The translations under genes were made by a program, and so were the position numbers. From assembly GCF_000001735.4 (NCBI RefSeq), contig NC_003076.8:3844001-3908000 (forward strand): 64,000 bases of DNA, given 5' to 3'. The stretch comes from Arabidopsis thaliana (lineage: Eukaryota > Streptophyta > Magnoliopsida > Brassicales > Brassicaceae). This document shows positions 1 through 12,815 of the stretch, one piece after another. A model generated the notes under the pieces. That model was given only the letters and a program-made list of their open reading frames with translations. It had not been told where the DNA came from and ran no database searches. Numbering within the stretch: the stretch's first letter is position 1; each line of letters starts with the position of its first letter.

Positions 1-1164
1 TATGGATCTACGGGTAGATTTTTTGTTTTTGACATGTGAAAGTTTTGTGCCGAAAACAAATAATAATATATTTTTCTGATCCGGAAAAAAAATGATGTTT
101 AAAATTTTAGATTAGCACTAGTACTATCATTTAAGAAAGCTCACTATTCGAAAAAATATCAACGCAACGAAAAAAATGAAAAGCAGAAGTATCTTGACAA
201 AATTCGTCTAGCTTGGGTGAATCGTGTTACCGAAAAGAATTTCAGAAGAGATTCAATAAAAATTACGCAAAAATAAAGGGTTTTACCGATTCACATACAA
301 TACTATTTAGTATTTACACATGGCCATGGGGCTGTGAATGCATCAATCAAAATTTTAGTAAAATAATAGTATGAAGCTTTGTCTCTCACGTTTCGAAGAA
401 GAATCCAACGGCAGTGATTGTGCAATAATTGCGAGTGACACCTACTTTTACACCCTAAAGATTCTTGGGCCAAAATCTCTTGCGATACATATAAAATAAA
501 TGCCAAAATTTGTCATATTAATAATATATAGAGCAAGATAGCAGTCAGATTCCGTGGTAATCAACGGATTCTATTTACATATTAATAATATAATTTTCAT
601 AATTTCGAGGTCAATATTTAATCGAGACCGGTCATCGATGACATATTGTACTTAAAATGTCTCTCTTTCAGTTTACTTCCCAAAATTAACCAAGAAAATT
701 ACTAGATGGAAAGGATCGATCAGCAGTTCAGCACTTAAAATCTTTAGAAATAAATACTCCTCACATCAAGCACAATAGTTTTTGAACCTTGTTTAAAATC
801 AAGCACAATAGTTTATTCTCCTCACATGTTCAACATATATATTTTTTATTTTTTTGATCAATTTCAACATATATAATACACTTTTTTTTACCATATATAA
901 TACATTAATACTTCAATACGGAAATTAAAGAAACGGAAATCATTCACAAAAATTGTAATAATTATGATGGAACAAATCTTACACTTGATGATCTAAACAA
1001 TACTTACCGACTGGCAAAAGATAAAGAAAAAAAAACATTTTTGTGTTTCAGAAAGAAAGAGTGGATTAATGGAAAATTTTACAATGGATTTTATTATCAG
1101 AATTTCTTAAGGTTATAAATAGGCTAGACTTGAAAGAAAGAAAGAAAAATACAGAAAATTACAA
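1..1164. other. intergenic, AT-rich
   Basis: I see no gene here. The stretch is AT-rich with scattered short ORFs that lack coding character. The part just below 1165 is the presumed 3' UTR of the glutaredoxin gene. Confidence 0.5.
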
Positions 1165-1611
1165 TTATGCCCATAAGGCTCCAACCTCGACGAGTCTAGG
1201 AATAAGCTGACCACTTAGGTGAAGTGCTACAAGTGACTCGAAGCCACCGACGCAAGTACCACCGATGAAAAGCACCGGAGCGGCTTCAACGGCGAGGTAA
1301 GCAATTTCTCCGTCGTCGATCTCGATCACTGTTGGGTGAACTCCAACGGTCGATAGAAGCTTCTTCATGACGTGGCACATGCAACATGAGGAAAATCGAG
1401 TGAATATGATGACTGGATGCTCTGATATCAGCCGTCCGATCTTTGACTCTGATGTTTCCTCTTCATCGAACGACAGGCTCGTCGAGGCGGTGGAGGAGGA
1501 GACTGTTGATGGTGCTGGAGGAGGAAGAGGAGGAGGAGGAGGAGGATGAACCGTCAGGTCTAGCGTTACGGCGTCGTTTGAGCAGTTTCGTAAACCTCGC
1601 ATCGTCTTCAT
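1165..1611 (-). CDS. GRXC10: CC-type glutaredoxin (GRXC10)
   Basis: Single-exon gene encoding 148 residues. It is a land-plant CC-type (ROXY class) glutaredoxin. The active site reads CCMC at residues 76-79, after a beta strand ending in FTRFSS. The cis-proline lies in APVLF (about 111-115), and a GG glutathione-binding turn follows at about 117-123. The N-terminus carries a polyproline run (about 23-33) and a Ser/Thr-rich linker, unusually long for the class. The C-terminus ends ALWA, close to the ALWL motif that many family members use to recruit TOPLESS co-repressors. Family members act in nucleus and cytosol with TGA bZIP factors, so a transcription-linked redox role is inferred. The start ATG is at 1609-1611, followed upstream by a GA-rich leader. 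A TGACGTAA element at 1717-1724 is a possible TGA site. The symbol rests on protein recognition and gene order. Confidence 0.93.
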   Translation of the reverse strand: MKTMRGLRNCSNDAVTLDLTVHPPPPPPLPPPAPSTVSSSTASTSLSFDEEETSESKIGRLISEHPVIIFTRFSSCCMCHVMKKLLSTVGVHPTVIEIDDGEIAYLAVEAAPVLFIGGTCVGGFESLVALHLSGQLIPRLVEVGALWA

Positions 1612-4600
1612 TAGAGAGAAAGAGTACTTAGAGAGGGAGAGAGAGAGTGGGAGTTTTTGTTGATGTCAACGCGAGATGAGAGCGACCATAAATGGAGAAA
1701 TTGGGTGTCACTATAATGACGTAACCATTAGCTAATTAATTATTTTATTTGTTTTTAATTTATATGTCACTTTAATAAATTTGTTTTCGACGGTCACCTT
1801 GGTCGCTTCTTATTTATGACTTATATACTGTAGCTTGGTCTTGTTTTCTTTAACAACCATATAGCTTGGTCTAAAATTCTAAATTATAACTTAATATATA
1901 TCGAAAATGGACATATAATGGTTATGGGCATCTAAGAATGGAATACTAGATATTTTGTTGGCATTCATTAATCTTAGAAATTCAAAGATTTTATTACATT
2001 GTACATGAAAAACCAATATATCTCTCAAATCAGCGGTTTTATTTTATTTTATTAGACTGTTTCTCACTCACATATACGAGACATATATATGTTAACAATT
2101 TTCTCATATATGTAACGTAAACATGCATGTACCATATTTTACAGCTTGTTTGGTATTATAGTATGTAAATAGATATAAAAGGAATAAAAACCCAAACATA
2201 AAAGAAACACCTTTTGGTTTGAGTTTTCCATGAAATCTGGCGTACGTGGAGGACGAGATCCTCAAAATATTTATATATAACTTGGTATATACGCTATACG
2301 GCAGCATCATCGTTAATCTTACGATTTCTTGTTAATGTATTGGTTTGAATCCCATGACGTTAATAATGCTTTTTCAAATCAAATGCTAATAAGGACAAAA
2401 GACAAAAATTGAATACGATTTCTACGGGTTCGTACGTTCTGCCTATCTGGAAAAAAAAATCTAATATTTGTTTTTCTATTCAAAATTTGGTTGGCACATG
2501 TGAGAACAAGTTTTTAGGGACCATCACCGTGGTTAATAACATCGTTTCAATTATTGTTTGAGCATAAGAACAAAAACTATTCGGTTCATAAACAAATAAG
2601 AACGTATAGCAAAGCGCTATAAAAACTGCTAGCTAGTAGTACCCAAGACTTTTGTGAGTTAAGTGATGAGACAAGAATATCAAATTCTTACAAATACATG
2701 AGCCCCAACACCTCTAATTTGATGCTTATTTAATACAATATTATATGCATGTTATACAAGTTATTGGATGTCATTGTCTACCGCACATGAATATGAACAA
2801 TTGTAGTCAACTAAATCAATGTTAGTTTTAGAATTTTTTTGAAAAATTATGTTGTTACTAATACATGCAATATACAAGAAGAAGAAAAACAGTCTTTTTT
2901 GATGAACTTTTTTTACAGGTTTAGGTAATTAATTTGGAGTTGAAAACAATAGTTAAAAAGAAGGAGTATTGACAAAAATGGAGCGTGTAGCACACGTAGA
3001 TGAATGAGAGGAGAAGGAAGCGGAGAGTGGTCACATGGACGGACTTATGTGGGCTAAAGTAATAAATGATGCTGACGTATTTTATTTGATTTAACTCAGG
3101 GTAAATTGGAGCCACTTGACGTCATCAGCTATCAGATCACCAGACCATGTCTCAGCTAACGTCGACAACGGTATCTTACCAAAATATTTTTATTATTTTT
3201 GATAATAATATAAAGGAACATTGAAATTCATACATATCAAAAATATATTGGTAAAGGACTTGAAAAAATAAAACTAGTGATATAATTTGTCAATGACATT
3301 TTTAATTTCTTTCTGTTCTATCTTAATTCTTAATATATGTTTTCTATCTTAGTTCTTAATATATGTTTTAGAGATTACCTTTACTTGATTTTAAATATAT
3401 TATTCGTTTTAGTATTATGTAGTATTTATATCATACAGAGTTTTTCCAATTATTAGTTGAATTGTTTAAGTTATTTATTTAGTACTGCAATATAGTCAAA
3501 ACGTGATTATTAGTGCGGCTTTAACGAAGTTTGACATGAGTGACAAATTGCAATTGGCAATGAACAATTGAGAATATTCCCAAAGAATATGAACCAACCA
3601 AATGTGAATCTTAATATTCAATCTTTTAAATAGACATGAACTCATTGTAGTGGAAGATGCAGTAGAGTCATCTTTTCTCTTAACATTTCCTCCATGTAAA
3701 CAAGTTTTCTTCATCTTTTCTCTTAACCTATCCATATTAATGCTTAATTATCTTCATTACTTTTAGATTTGTGGAATATATAAGTAGTTTACCCTCTTGG
3801 GCTTACATTAGATTTTTTGATGCTTTGAAGGGTTAAACATATTGATTATACTCATCGTTGATTTTTTTTCTCTTTTTCTTCTTTGAATACTCATCATTGA
3901 TTATACTGAAAAAAATGTTTCATAATAATTTGAAATATTAATTAAAAGTAAAAATAATTTATGGAAGATATTTAAATTAAGTTGCGTTTTAAATCATTTT
4001 TGAATATAATCTTTTTGATATATTAAGTAGTTTTAAAGTCTAATTTATTAGTTTTTTTTGTCAAACGTCTAATTTAATAGTAGTTACTTTTATATAATTT
4101 AGTTGATATCTGTTTTAAAATAAAATAAAATAGTTGTTGGAGGGTCGACAGATTCAGATCATGACATCAGGGACCAATTTTTCTTCACAACGAAAAAAAC
4201 TGTCAACGTCGGATTGCGTCACGCTAATGTCTTTTTTCCTTTTAACGTCTGCGTCACGTTGGTGCTATAGTTAAATTATTATGTCCATATTCGCTAGTTG
4301 TTTCTTCTTTCTTAATTTTAATAGTGACCAGGATTTGGTGTTAAAAAATAAAAAATAAAAAATTTAAGATTTCAAAAACATGCAAAACAGAATAATATTA
4401 AACATGTAAACATAAAAAATTAAAAACATACATAAACAACTTTTTTAGATAGAAATTTCTTAATTCTCAACAAGGTAATATATGAAATTTGATCTTCAAA
4501 ACCATTATTTTCCCTGCTGTGAAGAGCAAATCGTTCGTCTTTTATTTTGTTGGGTCTAACTTCTACATAACTTCAGACTTCATTTTAAGTGGCATTATAT

Positions 4601-5282
4601 TGTATATATCTATATGTATTGAAATGCAAAAGAGTTAAAAAAGGGGGTTTGTGAAAACGCATATTTACAACATCTTAAGCTTGGTCCAGTGGTCTCTTCA
4701 GATCATGTGAGTGAGTTAAGGTCAACTAAAATTTTTACATCTATGAAAATCGATGTGATTAATTTCTAACCACGTTTTTGAATAAGAAAAATATCCACGT
4801 TTCCGGAGATCTATTCCAGCTATTATAAACAAAATTGGTAAGAGAAAAGAAAATAAATCCTGGTCACTGTGTATTACACTGTTAATCTTTTTTACCAAAC
4901 CCATAATCTGACAGTTCAAACAATAAATTTGTGCTGCAATTCAACCTCAAAAAAGCAGAAAGCATTTGCTTAATCTAGATTGGGTTAATAATAAAACGGC
5001 ATCACAAACTCATAAAACTCTATTATTAAATAAAGTAACGATGAAATAGAGAATATTAGAGTTTTAAATTAAGCAAATACCAGAAGAGTATTTAAGTTTT
5101 TAACAAACTAATAATGTCAACGTTAGCTAAGTAAAAGTCGTTTCAGAGAAGATAACTGATTAGTTATGAGAGAAAACGCTAGCCTGGCATTAATACGAGA
5201 CCATTCATTATGTAAAATATATTCAAGAAAACGAAAAACTCTGAGACATTGATATCTTGTAGATTTTTCCCTGCAGGGAAAA
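1612..5282. other. long intergenic spacer between divergent genes
   Basis: About 3.7 kb of AT-rich DNA with no convincing gene. It holds a GA-rich stretch next to the glutaredoxin start (about 1611-1655). A 26-bp tandem repeat lies at 3317-3368. A 16-bp direct repeat (catcttttctcttaac) occurs near 3668 and again near 3712. The short ORFs here look random. Confidence 0.5.
3317..3368. repeat. two-copy 26-bp tandem repeat
   Basis: Two adjacent 26-bp units (3317-3342 and 3343-3368) differ at one base. Each starts TCTATCTTA and ends with ATATATGTTT. This looks like a simple local duplication. Confidence 0.8.
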
Positions 5283-7667
5283 ATGATGAGCTCTATAGTC
5301 TCATGGTGGTTTTTTTGGGTAATCAGTGCTGTATGTATTCTCAAAGTGGAGTTTAACATTGTGGAAGGAGGAGCCTATGAAGAGACTAAGGTATATATTA
5401 TGTAACAATTTCCTTAATTACTCATGGAGACAAACGAAAAACGTTTGGGTAAAGGAATGATTATACATATATAGGTCCACATAGTATACCTTGGTGAAAA
5501 GGAGCATAATGATCCTGAGCTTGTAACCAGCTCGCATCTCAGAATGTTAGAATCCCTACTCGGAAGGTACCAACAAACCAAGATTAGACAAGTAAAACAG
5601 TATGTTGTTGGAAGTAATATTTAACAGATTTTGTGGAAATATGGTTGCAGCAAAAAAGACGCTAGTGAGTCCATAGTTCATAGTTATCGGAATGGTTTCT
5701 CCGGCTTTGCTGCCCATCTTACGGATTCCCAAGCGGAACAAATCTCAGGTGTGTACATCTAATGACTTTTTAGTAGAAAGATATAGGAAGCAAATTAGAT
5801 CAAAGGTTAATTAATGATTTTTAATCTTCATAATTATGATTAGAGCATCCAGATGTAGTTCAAGTAACGCCCAATACTTTCTATGAGCTGCAAACGACAA
5901 GGACATTTGATTACTTGGGGCTTTCTCATAGTACACCAAAAGGACTTCTTCATGAAGCCAAGATGGGCGAGGACATCATCATCGGTGTCTTGGACTCAGG
6001 TTCGTTTTTCGATATTAAATTTCCGACAATTGGACACAACTAGTATATACATGTACGTGTGTTTGTAGGTGTGTGGCCAGAGTCACAGTCGTTCAATGAC
6101 AAAGGCTTGGGGCCGATCCCAAAACGGTGGAAAGGGATGTGCGTGGACGGTGAAGATTTCGACTCGAAGAAGCATTGCAACAAGAAGTTGATAGGAGCGA
6201 GGTATTACATGGATAGTCTATTCCGAAGGAACAAAACGGATAGCGGAATACCGGACACGGAGTACATGTCCGCAAGGGAAAGCTTGCCTCACGGGACCCA
6301 CGTGGCCTCCACAGCTGGGGGATCTTTCGTCTCAAATGTGAGTGACAACGGGTTTGGAGTGGGTACAATAAGAGGAGGAGCCCCTAGGGCTCGTATCGCG
6401 GTCTACAAAGTGTGTTGGCAAAGAGTAGACCGCACCTGCGCAAGCGCCGACATAATCAAAGCGATGGACGACGCCATAGCCGATGGAGTGGACTTGATAA
6501 CGATCTCAATAGGCAGGCCAAACCCTGTGCTGACTGAAGTTGACGTGTATAATCAAATCTCGTATGGAGCATTCCATGCAGTCGCCAAAGGTATTCCAGT
6601 TCTCAGTGCGGGTGGAAACTTTGGGCCTGGGGCTTACACCGTCCAAAACATAGCTCCATGGATCATAACAGTGGCTGCCACCACTCTAGACCGATGGTAT
6701 CCCACACCTTTGACACTAGGCAACAATGTGACCTTAATGGTAAACCAAATAAAAGAAAACTAGCTAGTGTATGTGTAGTTGATTCTCTTTTGACATTTAA
6801 ATGCATGTGATCTTCTAATCTATATTACTATGTAGGCACGGACCCCGTACAAGGGCAATGAGATTCAAGGAGATCTAATGTTCGTATATAGCCCGGACGA
6901 GATGACGAGTGCAGCAAAGGGAAAAGTGGTGCTAACTTTCACGACTGGAAGTGAAGAAAGCCAGGCAGGTTATGTAACTAAACTTTTTCAGGTTGAAGCA
7001 AAGTCTGTAATTATTGCCGCCAAAAGAAATGATGTCATCAAAGTTTCCGAAGGTCTTCCTATTATCATGGTCGACTATGAACATGGATCTACCATATGGA
7101 AGTACCTAAGTATCACCAGGTAGTTATTAAAACCATACTGCTTATTTTGACCTTTCTTATTATATGATTTGCATTGTGTTTAATATTGATTGAATAACCA
7201 CTTAATTACAGAATGCCCACCATAAAAATAAGTTCTGCCATCGCGCTCAACGGGCGTCTTGTAGCCACAAAGGTTGCTGATTTTTCAGGGAGAGGACCCA
7301 ATTCCATATCTCCATACGTTCTCAAGGTAAACTTGATTTTTCTGATCCATATAATGATAACATATTACCCAATTTTAAATGATCGAATAATAATAATGAA
7401 AAAAAAACTCTATTTATCGATATTTCTTTTTTGCATCACACATAGCAACATTAACTTTTTACAGCCTGATGTAGCGGCTCCAGGTGTGGCCATAGTGGCA
7501 GCTAGTACCCCAGAAAGTATGGGTACTGAGGAAGGATTCGCTATTCAGTCAGGAACTTCAATGTCAACACCAGTAGTTGCTGGTTTAGTTGCACTACTTC
7601 GAGCTGTGCATCCTGATTGGTCTCCAGCTGCGCTTAAATCAGCTCTCATCACTACAGGTAAACTAAC

Positions 7668-7698
<31 letters not shown>

Positions 7699-8417
7699 CT
7701 GTAGTTTTTGTTTAGCAGAAAACCTTATACAGGTTTGAATACGTATAGTGACATAATAACAATATTAATACAGACCAAATTAAGATATTAAGTCAAGATG
7801 TGTATAGTAATTAATCTAATTAGTTACTCATTTTTATTGGTTAAGCTTCCACAACGGATCCCTACGGAGAACCTATCTTCTCAGAAGGAATGACACGAAA
7901 ACTAGCCGACCCATTTGACTTCGGAGGAGGACTAGTGAACCCAAACAAAGCAGCCGACCCTGGTCTTGTCTACGATATAAGCGCAGAAGACTATAGGCTT
8001 TTTCTATGTGCATCCCATTATGACGAGAAACAAATAACCAAAATATCAAAGACACATACACCATATCGATGTCCGAGTCCAAAGCCTTCTATGCTTGATC
8101 TTAATTTGCCTTCCATAACCATTCCATTCCTCAAGGAAGATGTGACTCTCACTAGAACCGTCACCAACGTCGGACCCGTTGACTCTGTCTACAAACTCAT
8201 CGTTGAACCTCCTTTGGGTGTCAAAATCTCTGTTACACCCAACACACTGCTCTTTAACTCCAATGTAAAGATACTCAGCTATAAGGTCACTGTCTCCACA
8301 ACTCACAAATCCAACTCGATTTACTATTTTGGGAGCTTGACTTGGACTGATGGATCTCACAAAGTCACTATCCCATTATCTGTCAGGACACAAATGTTGA
8401 TGTACTTCGACCAGTGA
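5283..8417 (+). CDS. subtilisin-like serine protease, 9 exons
   Basis: Exons by splice signals and frame: 5283-5390, 5475-5566, 5651-5748, 5844-5999, 6069-6739, 6836-7119, 7212-7326, 7465-7657, 7846-8417; they total 762 residues. The start is the first of two adjacent in-frame ATGs and leads into a hydrophobic signal peptide (about residues 5-22). The order is an I9 inhibitor propeptide (from about 37, VHIVYLG), then an S8 catalytic domain. Asp150 is in LDSG, His226 in HGTH, oxyanion Asn335 in GGNFGP, and Ser540 in GTSMSTP. A protease-associated insert lies between Asn and Ser, and a fibronectin-III-like C-terminal domain contains TRTVTNVG. The triad is intact, so an active secreted apoplastic protease is expected. 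The multi-intron layout fits plant SBT group 3 and not the mostly intronless group 1. I do not assign an SBT number. Confidence 0.93.
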
Positions 8418-9102
8418 GTTTGCATTTTTTTCCCAATTACCATGTCTTTACTTAACCCAGAGCGGTGGTGTGTAAAAAATTCAATAATTGTGGGGGAATA
8501 ACATATACTATCTAAAAACCATCATATACTGCAACCTATTGTTTTCTGCCACTTAAAGAAAAACATGGATTCAAAGTTGAAATTCTAAACAAATAGAAAC
8601 ACACAAAACCAAAATTTTGTGTTTGGATGTTCTTGATAAGCATTACATTATTTTTATATATCTATATATATATTAATATATGCGTTTGCAATAGGTAACA
8701 AAATGTATCTTATAATTTGCTCTCTTTTTTTTAATCATTTTTTCATTATAATTTCCGGTTGTCCAATTTTATTTGTAGGGATTATTAGAAATTTTCGAAA
8801 TTTTCGGGATATCCGTGAAGTTGGGCCGAAGCCCATTCGTCTCTACGTGTCAAAATGAAGTGATTTGGTTTTTCTTAATAAATAATGAAGTGAAGTGAAT
8901 TTCGATGAAGAAAGAAAGACATGTTATAAATGCTGACTTTTTTTATTTCATACATTTTTAAGCCTCGATCGAGCGGAATACAGGTACAGAGAGGACAATC
9001 AATTTTAGGTAAGCCATGTTGGGGACATCACTTTTCAAATTGTCTTGGAAAATAAATTCAAATATTAAAAGGTTAATGTCTTTTTCTATATAACAGCATA
9101 AT

Positions 9103-9148
<46 letters not shown>

Positions 9149-11071
9149 TTTTCGCAATGCATTAATGAAATAATTGCATTAGAAATGAATCATTCATGTT
9201 ACTTTTATTTTTATATCATAAAGAATCCCATCGAATTTTAGATATCGTAAGTAAAAGATACGGCCGTGAATGATACAAAACAGAAAAAATAAATAAAGAT
9301 ATATATTGGTGCATGCATTTGGGTGCTTGCATTGGTTTTGTATACAAAATTGGCCCGGTCAATGGTAATGAAGACATGTATCATATAAAATTGTTGTAGA
9401 TATATCTAAGATTATTTATTTATGTTGGCATGTTTAAAGAATGATAAACCTACAAACTCTTGGTAAGAAATAAAATTATTAACTTTCGAAAAGAAGAAGA
9501 GGCTGGTAACTGAATGCATTATAAAATTAAAATTTCGGCCGCCAGTGACTTTTTAGTCTTCATCAAAAGTGTGAATACTTAGTTCTGGTCACGCATGACT
9601 CATAGAGTGAAAAAACAAATACGTACGGGAGACCTGATACTAAGTTTATTTTATAAGAAATGAAAACCAAATTCTGAAAATTTGCTACTTAACTTCTCTT
9701 TTTCCCAACAATGCAAAATTGAATATGAATGGTGAGATAACAACACTATTAATACAATCATTAGGTTATATATGCATGACATTTATACTATTTTAATTTG
9801 TTTATGTTTATACGATTATATATTCGATGTTTCGGAAGTGATGTGTCTTATATGTTTTTAATTTTTCTGGTTTTTTTCTTCATATCGGGTTATTATGGGA
9901 AAGATAACTGGTTGCTATATCGATGTATTGAAAATAACCTAAAAACTAAATTTAGAATAATAAGTAACGTTGTTTTCGAATGATTTCCAAAAAATCGGAA
10001 TGGAAATAAGAATTAACTTCTCAACAACATGACTCTAAGATCTCACCAAAAATAACAACATGACTCTAAGAATAAGAATATCAATGCATCGTTATATATA
10101 TCAGCCAGCACCACCATACCATGAATGCATGATCAACTATAAGTTTATAACAGTTCACATATCCATTAATCTAAAAGACTAAAACCAAGAATGGATCAAG
10201 GTAGTTCCGTTTAATTTATTGCCTCAACCATTAATACCCTCAAGAAAGCAAACACGTTAAAGAATTTGATATATAGTGATCAAACGAGAAAAAAAAATGG
10301 ATACCTTATATTACATAGTTGACAAAAAAAAAGTTGGATATAAAAATACAAAAGGAGACAGATTGGCGTTGGACGAGGGAAGGAGCTGTGGGAGGCTCAT
10401 GTGGGCTTCCTCTGTTCGCCATATAACTAATTTCGATTTTAGTGTATACGTATGCAATTTTTTGTCACCTATGGCCGTTGTCCCTGGATGATGACCATGG
10501 CCTACAAGATAAACAAAGAAAAAAAAAGATCTGCAGTGAATAATAAAAGATTCAAAGTGTTCAGGTAATTTGGTTGAGTATGTGATGAAAATTGTCTAAT
10601 GGTTTCAAGAAAAAAAAATCAAGTTTTTATTTGAATTTTGGATTTTTGAGGAAAAAACATGTAAATACGCTAAATGCACCAAAGTGATGTTTTTCAACAT
10701 CTTGTTAACTGTTATTCGGTAGATTAATTTAAAGTATTTTTTTTATGAAACTCCGATCGATTAACCGCCAAAATAACTTTTTATTTACCTCCAAGATACC
10801 ATAATCATTATCCACCACATTTTCTTAATAATTATTATTAAGCTCTATAATTCTGTAAAAAACCCATTTAAATACAAAAGCCGATTTCTTCCAATCTCAA
10901 GTTAGAGTTTTTTCTCCATTTTGTTTGCATTCTATATAGTATCGTCACACAAAGGTTTCGTCTTGTCACTTTACTTTGTTTGCCCCCCTTTGGTTTTTTG
11001 TGCTTCCCTTCTCTTTTTTTTTTGTTTGACGACCTGAGGGAATACCTTGATTTGTAGATTTTTATCCATTA
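8418..11071. other. intergenic, with a microsatellite
   Basis: No gene is supported. The first part is the subtilase 3' flank. An (AT) tract and T-run lie at 9105-9152. The stretch 10276-10491 is a 71-codon ORF without recognisable domains; it includes the weak foldback listed separately. The last few hundred bases are the LOG8 promoter and leader. Confidence 0.5.
9105..9152. repeat. (AT)18 microsatellite plus T-run
   Basis: A dinucleotide AT tract at 9105-9140 is followed directly by about 12 T residues. It is a simple sequence repeat, likely polymorphic. Confidence 0.95.
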
Positions 11072-12815
11072 ATGGAAGATAATCAGCGAAGCAGATTCAG
11101 AAAAATCTGTGTCTTTTGCGGAAGCCACTCTGGTCACAGAGAAGTTTTCAGTGATGCTGCCATCGAACTCGGCAATGAACTCGTTTGCTCTCTATCTCTC
11201 TTCTCTTCTTCTTTTGATTGCTTCTTGTTTGGTTTTGTGATAAAAATATGAACTTTTCTTCAAATCAATACAGATATCACCTTCGCTCGGTTTTTGAATG
11301 TCAAAATACGAACTTTTTAGTTTACTTGTTCATTTCAAACAATGGGTTTGGTGGATTTTATTTGTGCTTGCGTCTATTGTAAGCTTTTGTGGTATTTGGG
11401 GTTTGTTGACTCTTTAAATCTAGGCATGTTGTCATTTGACAAAACTGTGAAATTTCTTCAAGTGTTGAAATGGGTCTTCCTCTGTTTTTTTAAATGTGTT
11501 ATCTTTGATTGTGTGATTTTTGGAATGTGTAGGTGAAGAGGAAGATAGATTTGGTTTATGGAGGAGGAAGTGTTGGATTGATGGGTTTGATATCCAGGAG
11601 AGTCTATGAAGGTGGTTTACATGTACTTGGGTTAGTTTAAGAATCCTCAATTAGTTTTATAGCTCTTTCAATCTCTTTTATTTTCAAACTTAGAGTGATT
11701 GGATTCTCTGTGATTGCAGAATCATTCCCAAAGCTTTGATGCCAATTGAGGTATGTATCTTCTTCTAGAAGCTCATTTGTCCAGGAAGTAGTAAACTTGG
11801 CTGGAGTTTTGAAGTTTGTCTAATGATGAATCATGTGTCTGCGAGTTATTCATTTTTTGCATTACTAGCTCTTGGTTCTTGCCTGCGTTTGTATGATTTA
11901 AGATCAGGAGAGAAAACAATGTTCTTTGGGGATTGTATGGTTTGTATCGTGCCCCTAATCTTATGACTTGGGTCGCATCAGATATCTGGTGAGACTGTGG
12001 GAGATGTAAGAGTTGTTGCAGACATGCATGAGCGAAAGGCTGCAATGGCACAGGAAGCTGAGGCCTTCATTGCACTCCCTGGTGAGAAAACGCTTTAAAA
12101 CTGAATCCTAGCTAATTGTTAAAGTTGAAAGTTTTGGTATCAAAAACTACGGGGTTTTGTTCAGGAGGTTATGGAACAATGGAGGAGCTGTTGGAGATGA
12201 TAACATGGTCACAACTTGGTATCCATAAGAAGACGGTATTTTTAACATTTCCTTTGCTCAGTCAAAGAAGTATGCTACTAATTCCTCTGTTGATTAGTTT
12301 GGGATTGTTTCTGTAGGTTGGTCTATTGAATGTTGATGGGTACTATAACAATTTGCTTGCTTTATTTGATACCGGTGTCGAAGAAGGTTTTATCAAGCCA
12401 GGTGCACGTAACATTGTGGTTTCTGCTCCAACAGCCAAAGAGCTTATGGAGAAGATGGAGGTACATTAAGTTAGCCTTCCCTTTTCTTCTTATTATGAGG
12501 TTCTGCTTTTACTTCATCTTATAGAGAAGAAATCAATGGTTATCTCTTAGTGAACACAATCTCTTTAAAAATCAAAAGGAACAGCAATTGCGTTTCAATA
12601 AGCTTAGGATGTCATCTTTCAAAGATTTTAGACATTATTGGTATTATTGTGTAACACAAAGTTAAGTGGGAGTGTGTTCCATAATTTTGTTTCTCAAAGA
12701 CTTATCATAATCTTGGCAGGAATATACTCCTTCACACATGCATGTTGCATCGCACGAAAGCTGGAAAGTTGAAGAACTCGGAGATTACCCGGGACAAGAA
12801 AACAAGCCGCAATAA
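11072..12815 (+). CDS. LOG8: cytokinin riboside 5'-monophosphate phosphoribohydrolase LOG8
   Basis: Seven exons: 11072-11182, 11533-11630, 11720-11750, 11982-12081, 12165-12235, 12317-12460, 12720-12815, giving 216 residues. LOG enzymes remove ribose 5'-phosphate from cytokinin nucleotides and release the active free base in one step, in the cytosol and nucleus. Both family signatures are intact: GGGSVGLMG at residues 47-55 and PGGYGTMEE at 113-121, which form the nucleotide-binding and catalytic site of this Rossmann-like fold. Intron phases join cleanly; for example PGG is split between exons 4 and 5. Exon 3 is only 31 nt. The start ATG follows a pyrimidine-rich leader and gives the standard family N-terminus (KICVFCGS). 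It is convergent with the NIPA-type gene, 2 kb away. Confidence 0.97.
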
